This document shows, one piece after another, positions 1-9,200 of a stretch of DNA of 30,533 bases. The stretch lies in NCBI GenBank assembly GCA_910584595.1, contig CAJUBQ010000052.1:1-30533 (forward strand), written 5' to 3'. The notes below the pieces were generated by a model that was not told where the DNA came from, made no database searches, and saw nothing but the letters and a program-made list of their open reading frames with translations. Every line of letters starts with the position of its first letter. The first letter of the stretch is position 1. The position numbers and the translations under genes were made by a program. The stretch comes from an uncultured Eubacterium sp. (lineage in GTDB: Bacteria; Bacillota; Clostridia; Lachnospirales; Lachnospiraceae).

Positions 1-154
1 AACTGTGTTTTACGCTGTTTATCCTCCAATTTTCTTTGAGTTTCGCAATTACCTAGCTGTAACCTAAGCATACTGCCCCTACCTTATGCTGACTTTTTCT
101 CTACCTTACATTTTCCTTAAATTTTATAACTCATCTAAAAATAAAATTTATTTA

Positions 155-163
155 TGCTATAAT
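155..163 (+). promoter_or_regulatory. Extended -10 promoter for the two-component operon
   Basis: TGC followed by the consensus -10 hexamer TATAAT lies about 118 bases before the regulator start. No good -35 hexamer is visible at 16-18 bases upstream, which fits an extended -10 promoter. The leader that follows is very A-rich and carries a short direct repeat (TATTCTAA) at about 240-260. The assignment rests on motif match only. Confidence 0.5.
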
Positions 164-280
164 ACAAAAAAAGATAAGGAACTGTATGTAAATAACTTAA
201 ACCATTTTAAAAAGACCATCCTAAAAAACATCCAAAAAAATATTCTAAAAAATATTCTAACAGAAAAAGGAGACGTTGAT

Positions 281-1003
281 ATGAATTCCCTTTATTTAAA
301 ACAAAAACGGATTCTGCTTGTAGACGATGAACAGGAGCTTTTACAGCTCGTTGTGTCCATTCTAAAAGAAGACGGATTTCTGAATATAAAAACAGCCAAA
401 ACCGTCCGGGAAGCAATTGCCATATCAAAAACCTGTCAGCCGCAGCTCGCCATCCTTGATGTCATGCTCCCTGACGGCAGTGGTTTTGACCTGATGAAAC
501 AGCTAAAAACCCTTGGAGACTATCCTATGCTCTTTTTAACAGCCCGCGGGGAAGACGATGATAAATTTCAAGGATTTGGCCTTGGTGCAGACGATTATAT
601 CGTAAAACCATTTTTGCCGAAAGAACTGCTGTTTCGTGTCAACGCCATTCTTCGCCGAAGCTATAAACAGGAAAACCCTCTTGTCAGTCTGCAGCATAGT
701 GAAATTGATTTTGATCGTGCAGAAATTATTAAAAATAAGGAACATATTATGCTTACGGCAAAAGAATACAATATTCTTGCAGCTCTGTACCGGAATGCGG
801 GGCGAATTGTGACCATTGACACTTTATGTGAAGCAGTCTGGGGAGATAACCCATTTGGTTACGAAAATTCTCTGATGGCACACATCCGTCACATCCGAGA
901 AAAAATTGAGGCGAATCCATCCCGTCCTGTTTCATTGATAACCGTAAAAGGACTGGGATATAAGCTGATTGTGGAGGATCCATCATATGAAAAGCATACC
1001 TAA
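281..1003 (+). CDS. OmpR/PhoB-family response regulator
   Basis: A 240-aa DNA-binding response regulator. The receiver domain (about 9-125) shows the acidic pair D15/D16, the phosphoacceptor D60 in LDVMLPDGSG, the conserved T87 in LTAR and K109 in VKPF. A winged-helix output domain follows (about 135-235: LTAKEYNILAAL, then IRHIREKIE and TVKGLGYKL). I chose the ATG at 281 because AAAAGGAGA stands just before it and the receiver begins at once; an upstream in-frame ATG at 86 would add a low-complexity stretch that belongs to the leader. The stop overlaps the start of the kinase gene by 17 bases, so the two are probably translationally coupled. The target genes are not evident; such pairs often control a nearby ABC transporter, but none is in view. 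Confidence 0.93.
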   Translation: MNSLYLKQKRILLVDDEQELLQLVVSILKEDGFLNIKTAKTVREAIAISKTCQPQLAILDVMLPDGSGFDLMKQLKTLGDYPMLFLTARGEDDDKFQGFGLGADDYIVKPFLPKELLFRVNAILRRSYKQENPLVSLQHSEIDFDRAEIIKNKEHIMLTAKEYNILAALYRNAGRIVTIDTLCEAVWGDNPFGYENSLMAHIRHIREKIEANPSRPVSLITVKGLGYKLIVEDPSYEKHT

Positions 1004-2390
1004 ACTGCTGCGGCGATTTGTCAGCATCATGCTTTTGTCTTCCGTTTTGCTGGTAATCTTAAATGTCACCATGCTAGCTGTCTATACTGCAAAACAGATG
1101 CCAAATATCCATCCTTGGGCAACCGCCGAAGAAATTGCCGATCAGCTTTTTTGGGATGGCCAGACATACCATTTACCAAAAGAAGCTGCACATACATTGA
1201 AAAGTTCTAATATATGGGCTATTTTTATTGACGAAAAAACGAAACAGGTAGTATGGCAGACGGACAATCTTCCTGCATCGATTCCAAAGTCCTATTCTCT
1301 GTCAGATATCGCCAGCCTGACACGTGGCTATATTGACGACTATCCGACATTTGCAGGAGAAGCTGAACGTGGACTCGTTGTACTGGGATATCCGAAAGAC
1401 AGTATTTGGAAGCATCTGTGGCCAAGCTGGGACTACGATCTGATTGCCGGCCTGCCTAAAATGATACTTTTGGCTTTTACAGTTAATGTTATATTTATCT
1501 TTCTCATTTATTTTACTGCAAATACCAAACTGCTGAAATCCGTAAAGCCGATTGTAAACGGCATCCAATCTCTTACTACAGAAAAAACTGTTTCCATACC
1601 GGAAAAAGGACTGCTCTGCGAGCTTGCCGCAAATATTAATAAAACATCGCAAATTCTGCAGACACAGGGCAGACAGCTCCGCAAAAAGGAAACCGCAAGA
1701 GCAAACTGGATCGCAGGGGTATCACATGATATCCGCACGCCGCTGTCAATGGTTATGGGCTATGCATGTCAGTTAGAAAGCAATCCCTGTTTGCCGGAAG
1801 ACGACCGCCAAAAAGCATCTGTTATTGTAAAACAAAGTGAACGTATGCGAAATTTAATCAATGATCTAAATCTTGCATCGAAATTAGAATACCATATGCA
1901 GCCGGTAAATCCAAAGAAACATAATATCATTGCTATTGTCCGGCAAGTGATCGTCGATTTTATCAATATGGATATTGACAGCAAATATCCGGTGAAATGG
2001 GAAACAACAGAAACTTTAGCCGCATGTATGGCTGAGGTGGATAAAGACCTGATAAAACGGGCCGTCAGTAATCTTATTCAAAACTGCATAAACCATAATG
2101 AACAAGGATGCCATATCTTTATCCGTATTACGTCTGAAAAACAGACATGTATGATAGAAATTACAGACGATGGCTGCGGAGCCACAGATGAACAGATAAA
2201 ACAGCTGAATCATTCCCCACATTATATGGTTTGTGACGAAAATACAACTGAACAGCGTCACGGATTAGGTCTGCTGATTGTCAAACAAATTGCTGCAGTA
2301 CATGGAGGATGCGTCAAAATTGGACAAAGCCCATATGGCGGTTTTTCTGTAAAGCTTCTTTTGCCAATACAGGAATCATTCGTAACATAA
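987..2390 (+). CDS. Membrane sensor histidine kinase
   Basis: A 467-aa sensor kinase, partner of the overlapping regulator. Two membrane segments (about 11-33 and 154-177) enclose an extracytoplasmic loop of about 120 residues of no recognised family. The HisKA helix carries the phospho-accepting H247 in GVSHDIRTPLS. The ATPase domain has an N box (NLIQNCINHN), a G1 box (DDGCGA) and a G2 box (HGLGLLIVKQI). The ATG at 987 is preferred because GTGGAGG sits 10 bases upstream; an in-frame TTG at 969 lacks such a site. The input signal cannot be read from the sequence. Confidence 0.92.
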   Translation: MKSIPKLLRRFVSIMLLSSVLLVILNVTMLAVYTAKQMPNIHPWATAEEIADQLFWDGQTYHLPKEAAHTLKSSNIWAIFIDEKTKQVVWQTDNLPASIPKSYSLSDIASLTRGYIDDYPTFAGEAERGLVVLGYPKDSIWKHLWPSWDYDLIAGLPKMILLAFTVNVIFIFLIYFTANTKLLKSVKPIVNGIQSLTTEKTVSIPEKGLLCELAANINKTSQILQTQGRQLRKKETARANWIAGVSHDIRTPLSMVMGYACQLESNPCLPEDDRQKASVIVKQSERMRNLINDLNLASKLEYHMQPVNPKKHNIIAIVRQVIVDFINMDIDSKYPVKWETTETLAACMAEVDKDLIKRAVSNLIQNCINHNEQGCHIFIRITSEKQTCMIEITDDGCGATDEQIKQLNHSPHYMVCDENTTEQRHGLGLLIVKQIAAVHGGCVKIGQSPYGGFSVKLLLPIQESFVT

Positions 2391-2407
2391 CTTGCAAATA
2401 GTCCGCA

Positions 2408-2495
2408 GGATTTTTCTTCGAGAGCGCCAGCATAAAATCAGGCACATAGCGGGCTATGTAACTGATTTTGCGCTGACGCTCCCGGGGAAAAAGAC
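2408..2495. repeat. Large imperfect palindrome with TAGCGGGCTA core
   Basis: An intergenic inverted repeat directly after the kinase stop. The centre is ACATAGC-GG-GCTATGT. Outward, CTGATTTT pairs with AAAATCAG and GAGCG with CGCTC, and the arms extend weakly to about 2408 and 2495. The TAGCGGGCTA core recurs in the MITE-like element at 12791-12950 (CGTAGCGGGCTACG), so the two may be relatives. It could form a long stem in RNA of either strand. Confidence 0.7.
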
Positions 2496-2542
2496 AAGGA
2501 ATATTTTTTGTCTGACACTTACAAAAAATATTTCTATTCCTT
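2496..2542. terminator. Hairpin terminator between convergent genes
   Basis: ATATTTTTTGT (2501-2511) pairs perfectly with ACAAAAAATAT (2521-2531), and AAGGAAT pairs with ATTCCTT just outside. It begins directly after the DUF4003 stop on the minus strand and lies downstream of the kinase on the plus strand, so it may serve both. The stem is AT-rich, so terminator strength is uncertain. Confidence 0.55.
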
Positions 2543-3532
2543 TCAAGTGGAAGACGAATTGGAAGCAGCCACTGTTATGCTGCACACAAACATTATAATG
2601 ATTACCATTTCCTGTGCCAGAATCGTAGCCACCAAACTGCCTACCGATGCTGCCTGAACCGCATCTGTCCTGATATTTTCATTTTGCGCTAACATCCCTG
2701 CGTACATAAGCCGCTGTTTTGGCGTCACGTTGCTCCACAATCCAAATCCTTTTTGTTTAGAAAGCCATTCATCAATCTCGATCATTTCCTGAATAATTTC
2801 TTTGACCGGCATATCTGTCATAGCAAGTTCTCCCAATGCAGGCAGTTCGTAATTTGTTCCATATTTTTTACCTGCTTCTTTGAGTCCATGAAACAGCTGC
2901 ATTGTTTTTTCACATTTTAATTCTGCTGGTTCATCAAACAGCGCCAGCACATGTGTTAAAGACTGTAGCGCATTTGCATGCATAAACTGCGGTTTTAAAA
3001 CCTCATAGCACTTTTCCATATCCAGAATCAGTTCATCATCAGACTTTTTAGAAAGCGCCAGCAGCGCACAAAGAGGACTGTCTTCACTGCTTGTCAAAAA
3101 CGGATGTTCCGCTTTTATTCGTTTATAAAGCGTTCTGGTGCGCACTGCCAGTTCCTCATAGTTTTTCTCTTCTGTCATCTGCGCAATCATCATTGCTGCC
3201 ATTGGAAGATAAGAGGAACTCATAAAATCCTTTTTCAACCGTTTATAGACGGTCAATCCCTGCTCCATAAGCTGTTCTTCCCTGCCGCTTTCCGTCAGTA
3301 TCGCGGCAATAGGAACACGCACTGCTCCTACAAAATATGAAAACGCACTTACTCTTTTTTCAATTATTTTCTTGCACTGTTTTAAAGCAGCCACATCCGC
3401 CATTTTGCCTGCCATTGTAAATATACCTGCGCCAGCCAGGCATGTCAGCCCATCTTCCCATTTAAATGCTTCTCGGAACGCGTCTCTGTTTTGGATGAGC
3501 AATTCGCAGCGTTTCTTTGATTCTTCTTTCAT
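2543..3532 (-). CDS. DUF4003 family protein
   Basis: A 329-aa, mostly helical, cytoplasmic protein that I recognise as DUF4003, a family of unknown function with a usual length near 320. Features consistent with the family are an N-terminal KCxLL-like start (KRCELLIQNRDAF), the AGxFT segment near residue 35 and the Ala/Ser-rich hydrophobic C-terminus (VQAASVGSLVATILAQEM). The ATG at 3532 follows GAAAGAGG. An upstream in-frame start at 3784 would overlap the mannosidase gene and add unconserved-looking sequence, so I reject it. It is the last gene of the minus-strand operon, 166 bases after the mannosidase. No membrane segment or enzyme motif is evident. Confidence 0.8.
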   Translation of the reverse strand: MKEESKKRCELLIQNRDAFREAFKWEDGLTCLAGAGIFTMAGKMADVAALKQCKKIIEKRVSAFSYFVGAVRVPIAAILTESGREEQLMEQGLTVYKRLKKDFMSSSYLPMAAMMIAQMTEEKNYEELAVRTRTLYKRIKAEHPFLTSSEDSPLCALLALSKKSDDELILDMEKCYEVLKPQFMHANALQSLTHVLALFDEPAELKCEKTMQLFHGLKEAGKKYGTNYELPALGELAMTDMPVKEIIQEMIEIDEWLSKQKGFGLWSNVTPKQRLMYAGMLAQNENIRTDAVQAASVGSLVATILAQEMVIIIMFVCSITVAASNSSST

Positions 3533-3698
3533 TTTCAAAACCTCTTTCCTGTTAATAACCGGGAACTGTAAACAAATCAGATGCTTGCCGTTATTTTTGA
3601 ACAGTTCCTTACCCTTTTGTACAAACTGCAAATCTATTATACCATCAGAAATATTTTTTGTCGACTCCAGGCTAATGCTCCATCCGGCCAAAAATAAC

Positions 3699-6200
3699 TT
3701 AAAATTCATAGGAATCACACAAAGACCTGACACGAATCTTCGGGATCCCTTTATATCCTTTGGGCAGACATCCGGTAACAACACACGGCGTCCTGTCTGT
3801 CAGATGCATAAAATTATCGGATAATACCATATCCTCCTCCGTCTCTATTTCTACAAAAAATGCCGGAACATTACTTTGCAGTGTAATTTGAAGCAAATCT
3901 GCATTTCTGACGCTGCTGAATGAAATTTCAGCTTTTTTTATCTGCATATGCTTATAGGGCTTCGGCATTCTCACCTGATGACTGACAGACCCGTCCGAAT
4001 GCCGAAAAACAGCTTCTACAAATACTGCTTTTTCTTTTCCTGACATCACGTCCTGCAGAAAAACAGATTCCATTGCTGTTACTGATAATGCAGGGCATTT
4101 AACTTCACTGTTCTTTTCATACAATACTTTGCCTTCCATATCTTTCACATACAGCTGTACATTTGACTCTATTTCCCGCAAAGTCTCATTTTGCACATAT
4201 GGCGTATAAACACCATTCCCGTTATCTTTCAGGCTTCCCAGAATATCCGCATAAAAATGTCTGGCCATATATTGTAATGCTTTCCATCTCCCATAATAGT
4301 CCACACTTGACCATGATGCAACCGGCCAGTTATCATTGAACTGCCAATAGATCGCTCCCATACAGCGTCCCCGATTGCGTCTCCAATGTTCTACGCCTTC
4401 CTTTATCGCTAATCCCTGCATCACCTGGCTGACATAAATAAGGCTTTCAAAATCTTTTGGATAAAGAAAGTTATCCGAAAGATATCGCATGATTTTTCCA
4501 TTTGCATCTCCATTTTTCTGATGGCTTTCCATCACTTCTGAGAAAATATTACGGTCTGTTGGAAGTGTAAATTCCTGAATCGTCTTTATAGATGGAAACG
4601 ACTGGAATCCAAACTCTGAACAAAACCGAAAATAATAATTTTCATAATCCGTAAATGGTTTTTCTCCATGCCAGACATCCCAATAATGACGGTCTCCTCT
4701 GTCATCATGATCCGGCTGCCGGAAAGCTCCGCCAGAGGATGGTGACGACGGCCAGTAAAAAGTATCCGGATCTTCTGTTTGAAGGATCTTTGGGATGATC
4801 TTTTCAAACATTGTCAGATAATCCTCACGAAGCGCCTGTGAATGGTCACAAAATCCTCCCCAATGATCCCAGGCAGATTCCATCTCATTATTTCCGCACC
4901 AGATTCCAAGGCTGGCATGGTGACGCAGACGCCTGACGTTATCCTCTGTCTCTGCAATTATGTTTTCCCTGAATGCATCCGTCAGCTCGTATATATTGCA
5001 CGCATACATAAAATCCTGCCAGACAATCAGCCCTTTTTCATCGCATCTGTCATAAAAGATATCAGACGGATAATACCCGCCGCCCCAGACTCGAATACAA
5101 TTAAATCCGCAGTCCACAGCCACATTTAAAAGCTCCTCGATCCGCTGCGGCGTTATCCTGGAATAAATGCAGTCTTGCGGAATATAATTCGCGCCTTTTG
5201 CAAATATTTTAACCCCATTGACGCAAAAAGCAAATTCTTCTCCCCAGGTATCTTTTTCTCTGCTGATCGTCAGCGTCCGCAAACCTATCCGACACTCTTT
5301 TTCATTTAAAACCTCATCCTGCCACATCAAAACTGCCCGCACCGTATAAAGCGGCTGTTCTCCATATCGATTCGGCCACCAGAGTTTTGGCTGAACGATT
5401 TTACACTCTCCATCCTGAACGTCCAATCGTTCTCCTTCCGGTGTGATAACTTCGGCCTGCAGCCGCAGCTGCGGCATTTTTTCCATTGCTTTTTTTAACG
5501 TACAGACTTTCTCATCTGCTGTTTTTATAAATGCTTCTACAGATATCTTAACATCGTTAGCCATATGATTCTGCCGTATTTTGATATGTTCCAGGCTGGC
5601 CTGCGTAAATGCGCGAATATAAATATCGCGCCAAATCCCCATATCCGGGAGCTGCGGGCCCCAATCCCATCCAAACATAGAATGTGCTTTTCTGATATAC
5701 TGATTTTTTTCCATTGCCCCACATGGCGTATAAGTAATTTCTTTTCCGGGCTTTGGGCAGTATTCTCTGATATAGCCAATTGCAGAATGGAATCGGATGT
5801 TTATCTCATTCCTGCCTTCCAAAAGCACATCGGTACACACGATTTGATATCTGCGGTGCATATTATTTACGGTCTGCAGCAATACGCCATTGATAGAAAT
5901 ATCTGCAATTGTGTCGATTCCATCACAGCATAATTCATAGACAAATCCGTCCTGTTTTTCCATATCAAACGTTCTGGAAAACAGAACATCCTGATCGAGG
6001 AATTCTCTCGCTTCATATTCATTCATACGGTCATAAGGATCTTTTAATATCCCGCACTCCGTTGCCGCACTTAATATAGAACCAGGTATCTTTACCGGAC
6101 ATTTTATTTTTTTATCTGCGTTCTGTCCATCGGTTTTTATACTTTCTGCCGTCCACCAGCCGCATAGTGTCATGCGCTGCTGCATTTTCTTTTGCTTCAT
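3699..6200 (-). CDS. GH2 beta-mannosidase
   Basis: An 833-aa glycoside hydrolase family 2 enzyme that should release terminal beta-mannose residues from oligosaccharides such as N-glycan cores or mannan fragments. An N-terminal sugar-binding beta-sandwich (about 10-200) ends with the beta-mannosidase hallmark SMFGWDWGP (174-182). Immunoglobulin-like strands follow (about 205-310), then the TIM barrel with KGANYIPQD, RVWGGG (370-375), the acid/base E439 in GNNE and the nucleophile E529 in CSEFGFQS. There is no signal peptide, so it is cytoplasmic and would need an importer for its substrate. It starts 25 bases after the DUF4132 gene, with GGGGGAAC as a modest ribosome site. No sugar transporter or mannose gene is adjacent, which is odd for such an enzyme. 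Confidence 0.92.
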   Translation of the reverse strand: MKQKKMQQRMTLCGWWTAESIKTDGQNADKKIKCPVKIPGSILSAATECGILKDPYDRMNEYEAREFLDQDVLFSRTFDMEKQDGFVYELCCDGIDTIADISINGVLLQTVNNMHRRYQIVCTDVLLEGRNEINIRFHSAIGYIREYCPKPGKEITYTPCGAMEKNQYIRKAHSMFGWDWGPQLPDMGIWRDIYIRAFTQASLEHIKIRQNHMANDVKISVEAFIKTADEKVCTLKKAMEKMPQLRLQAEVITPEGERLDVQDGECKIVQPKLWWPNRYGEQPLYTVRAVLMWQDEVLNEKECRIGLRTLTISREKDTWGEEFAFCVNGVKIFAKGANYIPQDCIYSRITPQRIEELLNVAVDCGFNCIRVWGGGYYPSDIFYDRCDEKGLIVWQDFMYACNIYELTDAFRENIIAETEDNVRRLRHHASLGIWCGNNEMESAWDHWGGFCDHSQALREDYLTMFEKIIPKILQTEDPDTFYWPSSPSSGGAFRQPDHDDRGDRHYWDVWHGEKPFTDYENYYFRFCSEFGFQSFPSIKTIQEFTLPTDRNIFSEVMESHQKNGDANGKIMRYLSDNFLYPKDFESLIYVSQVMQGLAIKEGVEHWRRNRGRCMGAIYWQFNDNWPVASWSSVDYYGRWKALQYMARHFYADILGSLKDNGNGVYTPYVQNETLREIESNVQLYVKDMEGKVLYEKNSEVKCPALSVTAMESVFLQDVMSGKEKAVFVEAVFRHSDGSVSHQVRMPKPYKHMQIKKAEISFSSVRNADLLQITLQSNVPAFFVEIETEEDMVLSDNFMHLTDRTPCVVTGCLPKGYKGIPKIRVRSLCDSYEF

Positions 6201-6225
6201 ATTCTGACTGTTCCCCCATTCATTT

Positions 6226-9200
6226 TCAATAGGATCCCTTTATCTGTTCTAAGATAAAAGGATCTTTTATCTTCGTATCTTCTGCCAACAGTACAATCTT
6301 AGACATAATCTCGGCTGTCTTTGGATCTTCATCTACAAATGGCAGAAACAGTTTTCCTCTCTTCTGGCTGTGTACCGGCAGGATATTCAGCATCGCGCCA
6401 CCTTCCTGATGTACTACGCCGCTGCCTAAATGCACATTATAATTGCCCCACTTTCCCTGTATCAGCGCATGGCTGTCTTTTAATGTAACATTGTTTAATC
6501 GAAACAATGGAAGATTAAACTCCACAATTGCCCGACGCATCTCGATCGTAGAATGGCTTGTCTGCGGATCTACCCCGCCTGCGTGCGCCACACTCACTGC
6601 CAGATCCACATCCCGCATCACTTCGCTGTAAATCAGGTCCGGCACCTGTTCTATTTTAAGCGCTTCAAACGTTTTGCGATCTGAAAACTCCACCCACTCC
6701 AACGTTGGAGCTTCTACATCACTTGGAGAAAACCAGTCGGCCAGCGCATAAATTCTGGCTATAATATTTTCTTTATAATAGATTTTCTGTAGCCCTTCTT
6801 CATAATCTGCAATCCATCGACGTCCTTTCAGACAAGCCACCGTTTTTTGCGGCTGTATCTGATTGCCGGCAAACATGCGTGATGATTTCTGGCCCAGCTC
6901 TTCCGCCAGTTTCACATACAATTCCCGAAATACCTGCTTAAATGGCTGACAAATCTGATGGTCAAACAAATATTTCTGATAAGAATGCCAGATACCCATC
7001 CGGTAAAAATCTAACGGATGTGCAATTCGAATCGAATCTTTTTCTTCCAGCTCTTTCATGCTGCCATCCCAGGCACGCATCCTCAATTTTGTAATAGGAC
7101 CTGTCTTATCTTCCAATATTAAAAATCCCGTATCCTCTCCACGAATAAAGACAAGCGTTCTCAAAATAGCCCGTACGACCGGATTGTTCATCAGCCCTGC
7201 CGCCTCTGCCGCAGTAAAATAAGCGCCATCTTGCATAGATTCTTCCATTAGCTTCTTCGCTCGCAGATACTGATCCTTTAACTTTTTATTTGCATCTTTC
7301 ACTTCCAGAACATAGGCATGTTTTCCAAGCCGTGACGGGATGGATTTGAGCATTTTTTCTCCCTTTTTGCACAACACCCCGCTTTTGCCTGTCTCATCCA
7401 CATACAGACAGATGGCTACATCATCTACCGCTGTCCATTGCATAAGCGGTGCGAACTGTTCCGCCATTTTTCCTTCCATATTCAGCGTCAGTCTCGTCAC
7501 ATCTGCAAATCCCGCATGTACGCTTAAATTTACCAGAGCAATCTGTGAAGCTTTTTTCTCACTTGCCCGCCTTTGCGCACCAAACTGTTCGGACTCTTTG
7601 GCAAAAGTTTGGATAAACTGATATCTGTTCATCAGATCCTGCTCTTTTTGTTTATCAAACGGCGCCAAACCATAACTCATCAGCAAGTCCTTATTCCTCT
7701 TTGCCGCAATCTGCTCACGCAGCTCCTCTAACGTCACTTTTCCAGACGCAGCATCCGCATATTTTCTTGCCCGTGAATGTTTCTGCCCGTCTGCAATATA
7801 TTTTGCCGCTTGATACAACATTGAAAAATTCTTCTCCCCTAAGCTTTCATAAGCTTCCCGAAACCAGTCGATGTCAAAAGCGCCATCCTGCAGCTCTTCA
7901 GATGATAAAGGTGTATATTTGGCGATAACAGCCATTTTTTGATCGTCAAACCGTTCATTCATATGTGCCATAAAATAATAGCACCCGCTCTTTAATCCGT
8001 TCCATCCCAAATACTCCTCGATCATATCTATCCACTGCGGCGCATACATCGCAGCCTCCACCAGACGTTCCGCCTTGATATTCGTATTTTTTAAAGCCGC
8101 TGCAAGCGCTTTGGCATGATCTCCTTTTGCAGGATAACAGGCTTTCAAAAGACGGCTTAACACTTCTTTTTTTGCATCGCCATAAGAATCATACCATACA
8201 TAATACGCATCCCTGCCGAGCGTATCTTTTCCAAGCGCCTTTAGAATACGGACAAAATAATCTATCCCTCTGATATAGGTAATCCCTGACATATCTTCCG
8301 AAAATACAGTCTCGGCTTCTCCCCGCCGCAGCTCTGTATCTACCATAACCGGAACGATCTTGTCATATAACTCCTGCACAAGCCTGCCGCACCACGTATC
8401 TTTGCCAACCAGTTCTTCCCCACGTTTGTATACTTCCTCCGACATACTCTCACCGAAAAATTTTCTCCACAGACCTCGGTTGAAAGATTTTGCATATTCT
8501 CCTTTTACAAGCTGTGTCAGCGCCTTTAGATTATCCCTCCGGTTATAATAAACAAGCGTTGCCTTTAATAAAATATCTTTCGAAATAAGTCCCAGATGAT
8601 AAGCTTTCAAAAACCAGTATGTTGTCATCGGCGTTACCGTATTGGAGCTGTAACTGTTATACTGCTTTGGATCCGGCAAAAACCGGGATTTTTCTTTTTC
8701 TTCACTGCATTGAAGTTCCAGTTTCCATGCTGCATAAAATGCTTTTGTAAATTCTTCCTCTGTCTCCCATAATGCAAGCCCTTCTAAAAACCGATCGAAA
8801 AACCGCAGCTCCCGTAAAGGCGTCCGTGATTCCGCCTTTGTTCCATCCCATCTGTTGTAATGAAAGGATGCAGATTTGTTCTGTGCATGAACAACCGGAA
8901 TCAGCGCCAAGGCAGTTTGTATCCCGGCTTGCAGAAGCAATTTACGATCTTTATATTCATAGCGGTAATTTAACCTCACAGCTTGTATCTGACCGGCATA
9001 AGTTACCGACAACGGCATCGGCTGAAAAGGCATTTTTCCAAAAACAGCTTCATAAAATATTCTGCTGTTGCGCCACACTTCGTCATTGTGCAATAGCAGT
9101 CTTGCCTCCCACTCCAAAAACGTTCCATAATCACCGATTTCCGTTTCATAAAACGACCGGAATGTTTCTGCTAACGGATAAACTTCCAGACGGTAACCAT

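Noticed and set aside
86..280. N-terminal extension of the response regulator from an ATG at 86
   Set aside because: The added 65 residues are Lys/Asn-rich low-complexity sequence covering the promoter; the ATG at 281 has a strong ribosome site and the receiver domain begins right after it.
3533..3784. Longer DUF4003 start at 3784
   Set aside because: It overlaps the mannosidase 3' end by 86 bases and lacks a ribosome site; the ATG at 3532 has one and begins the family-like part.
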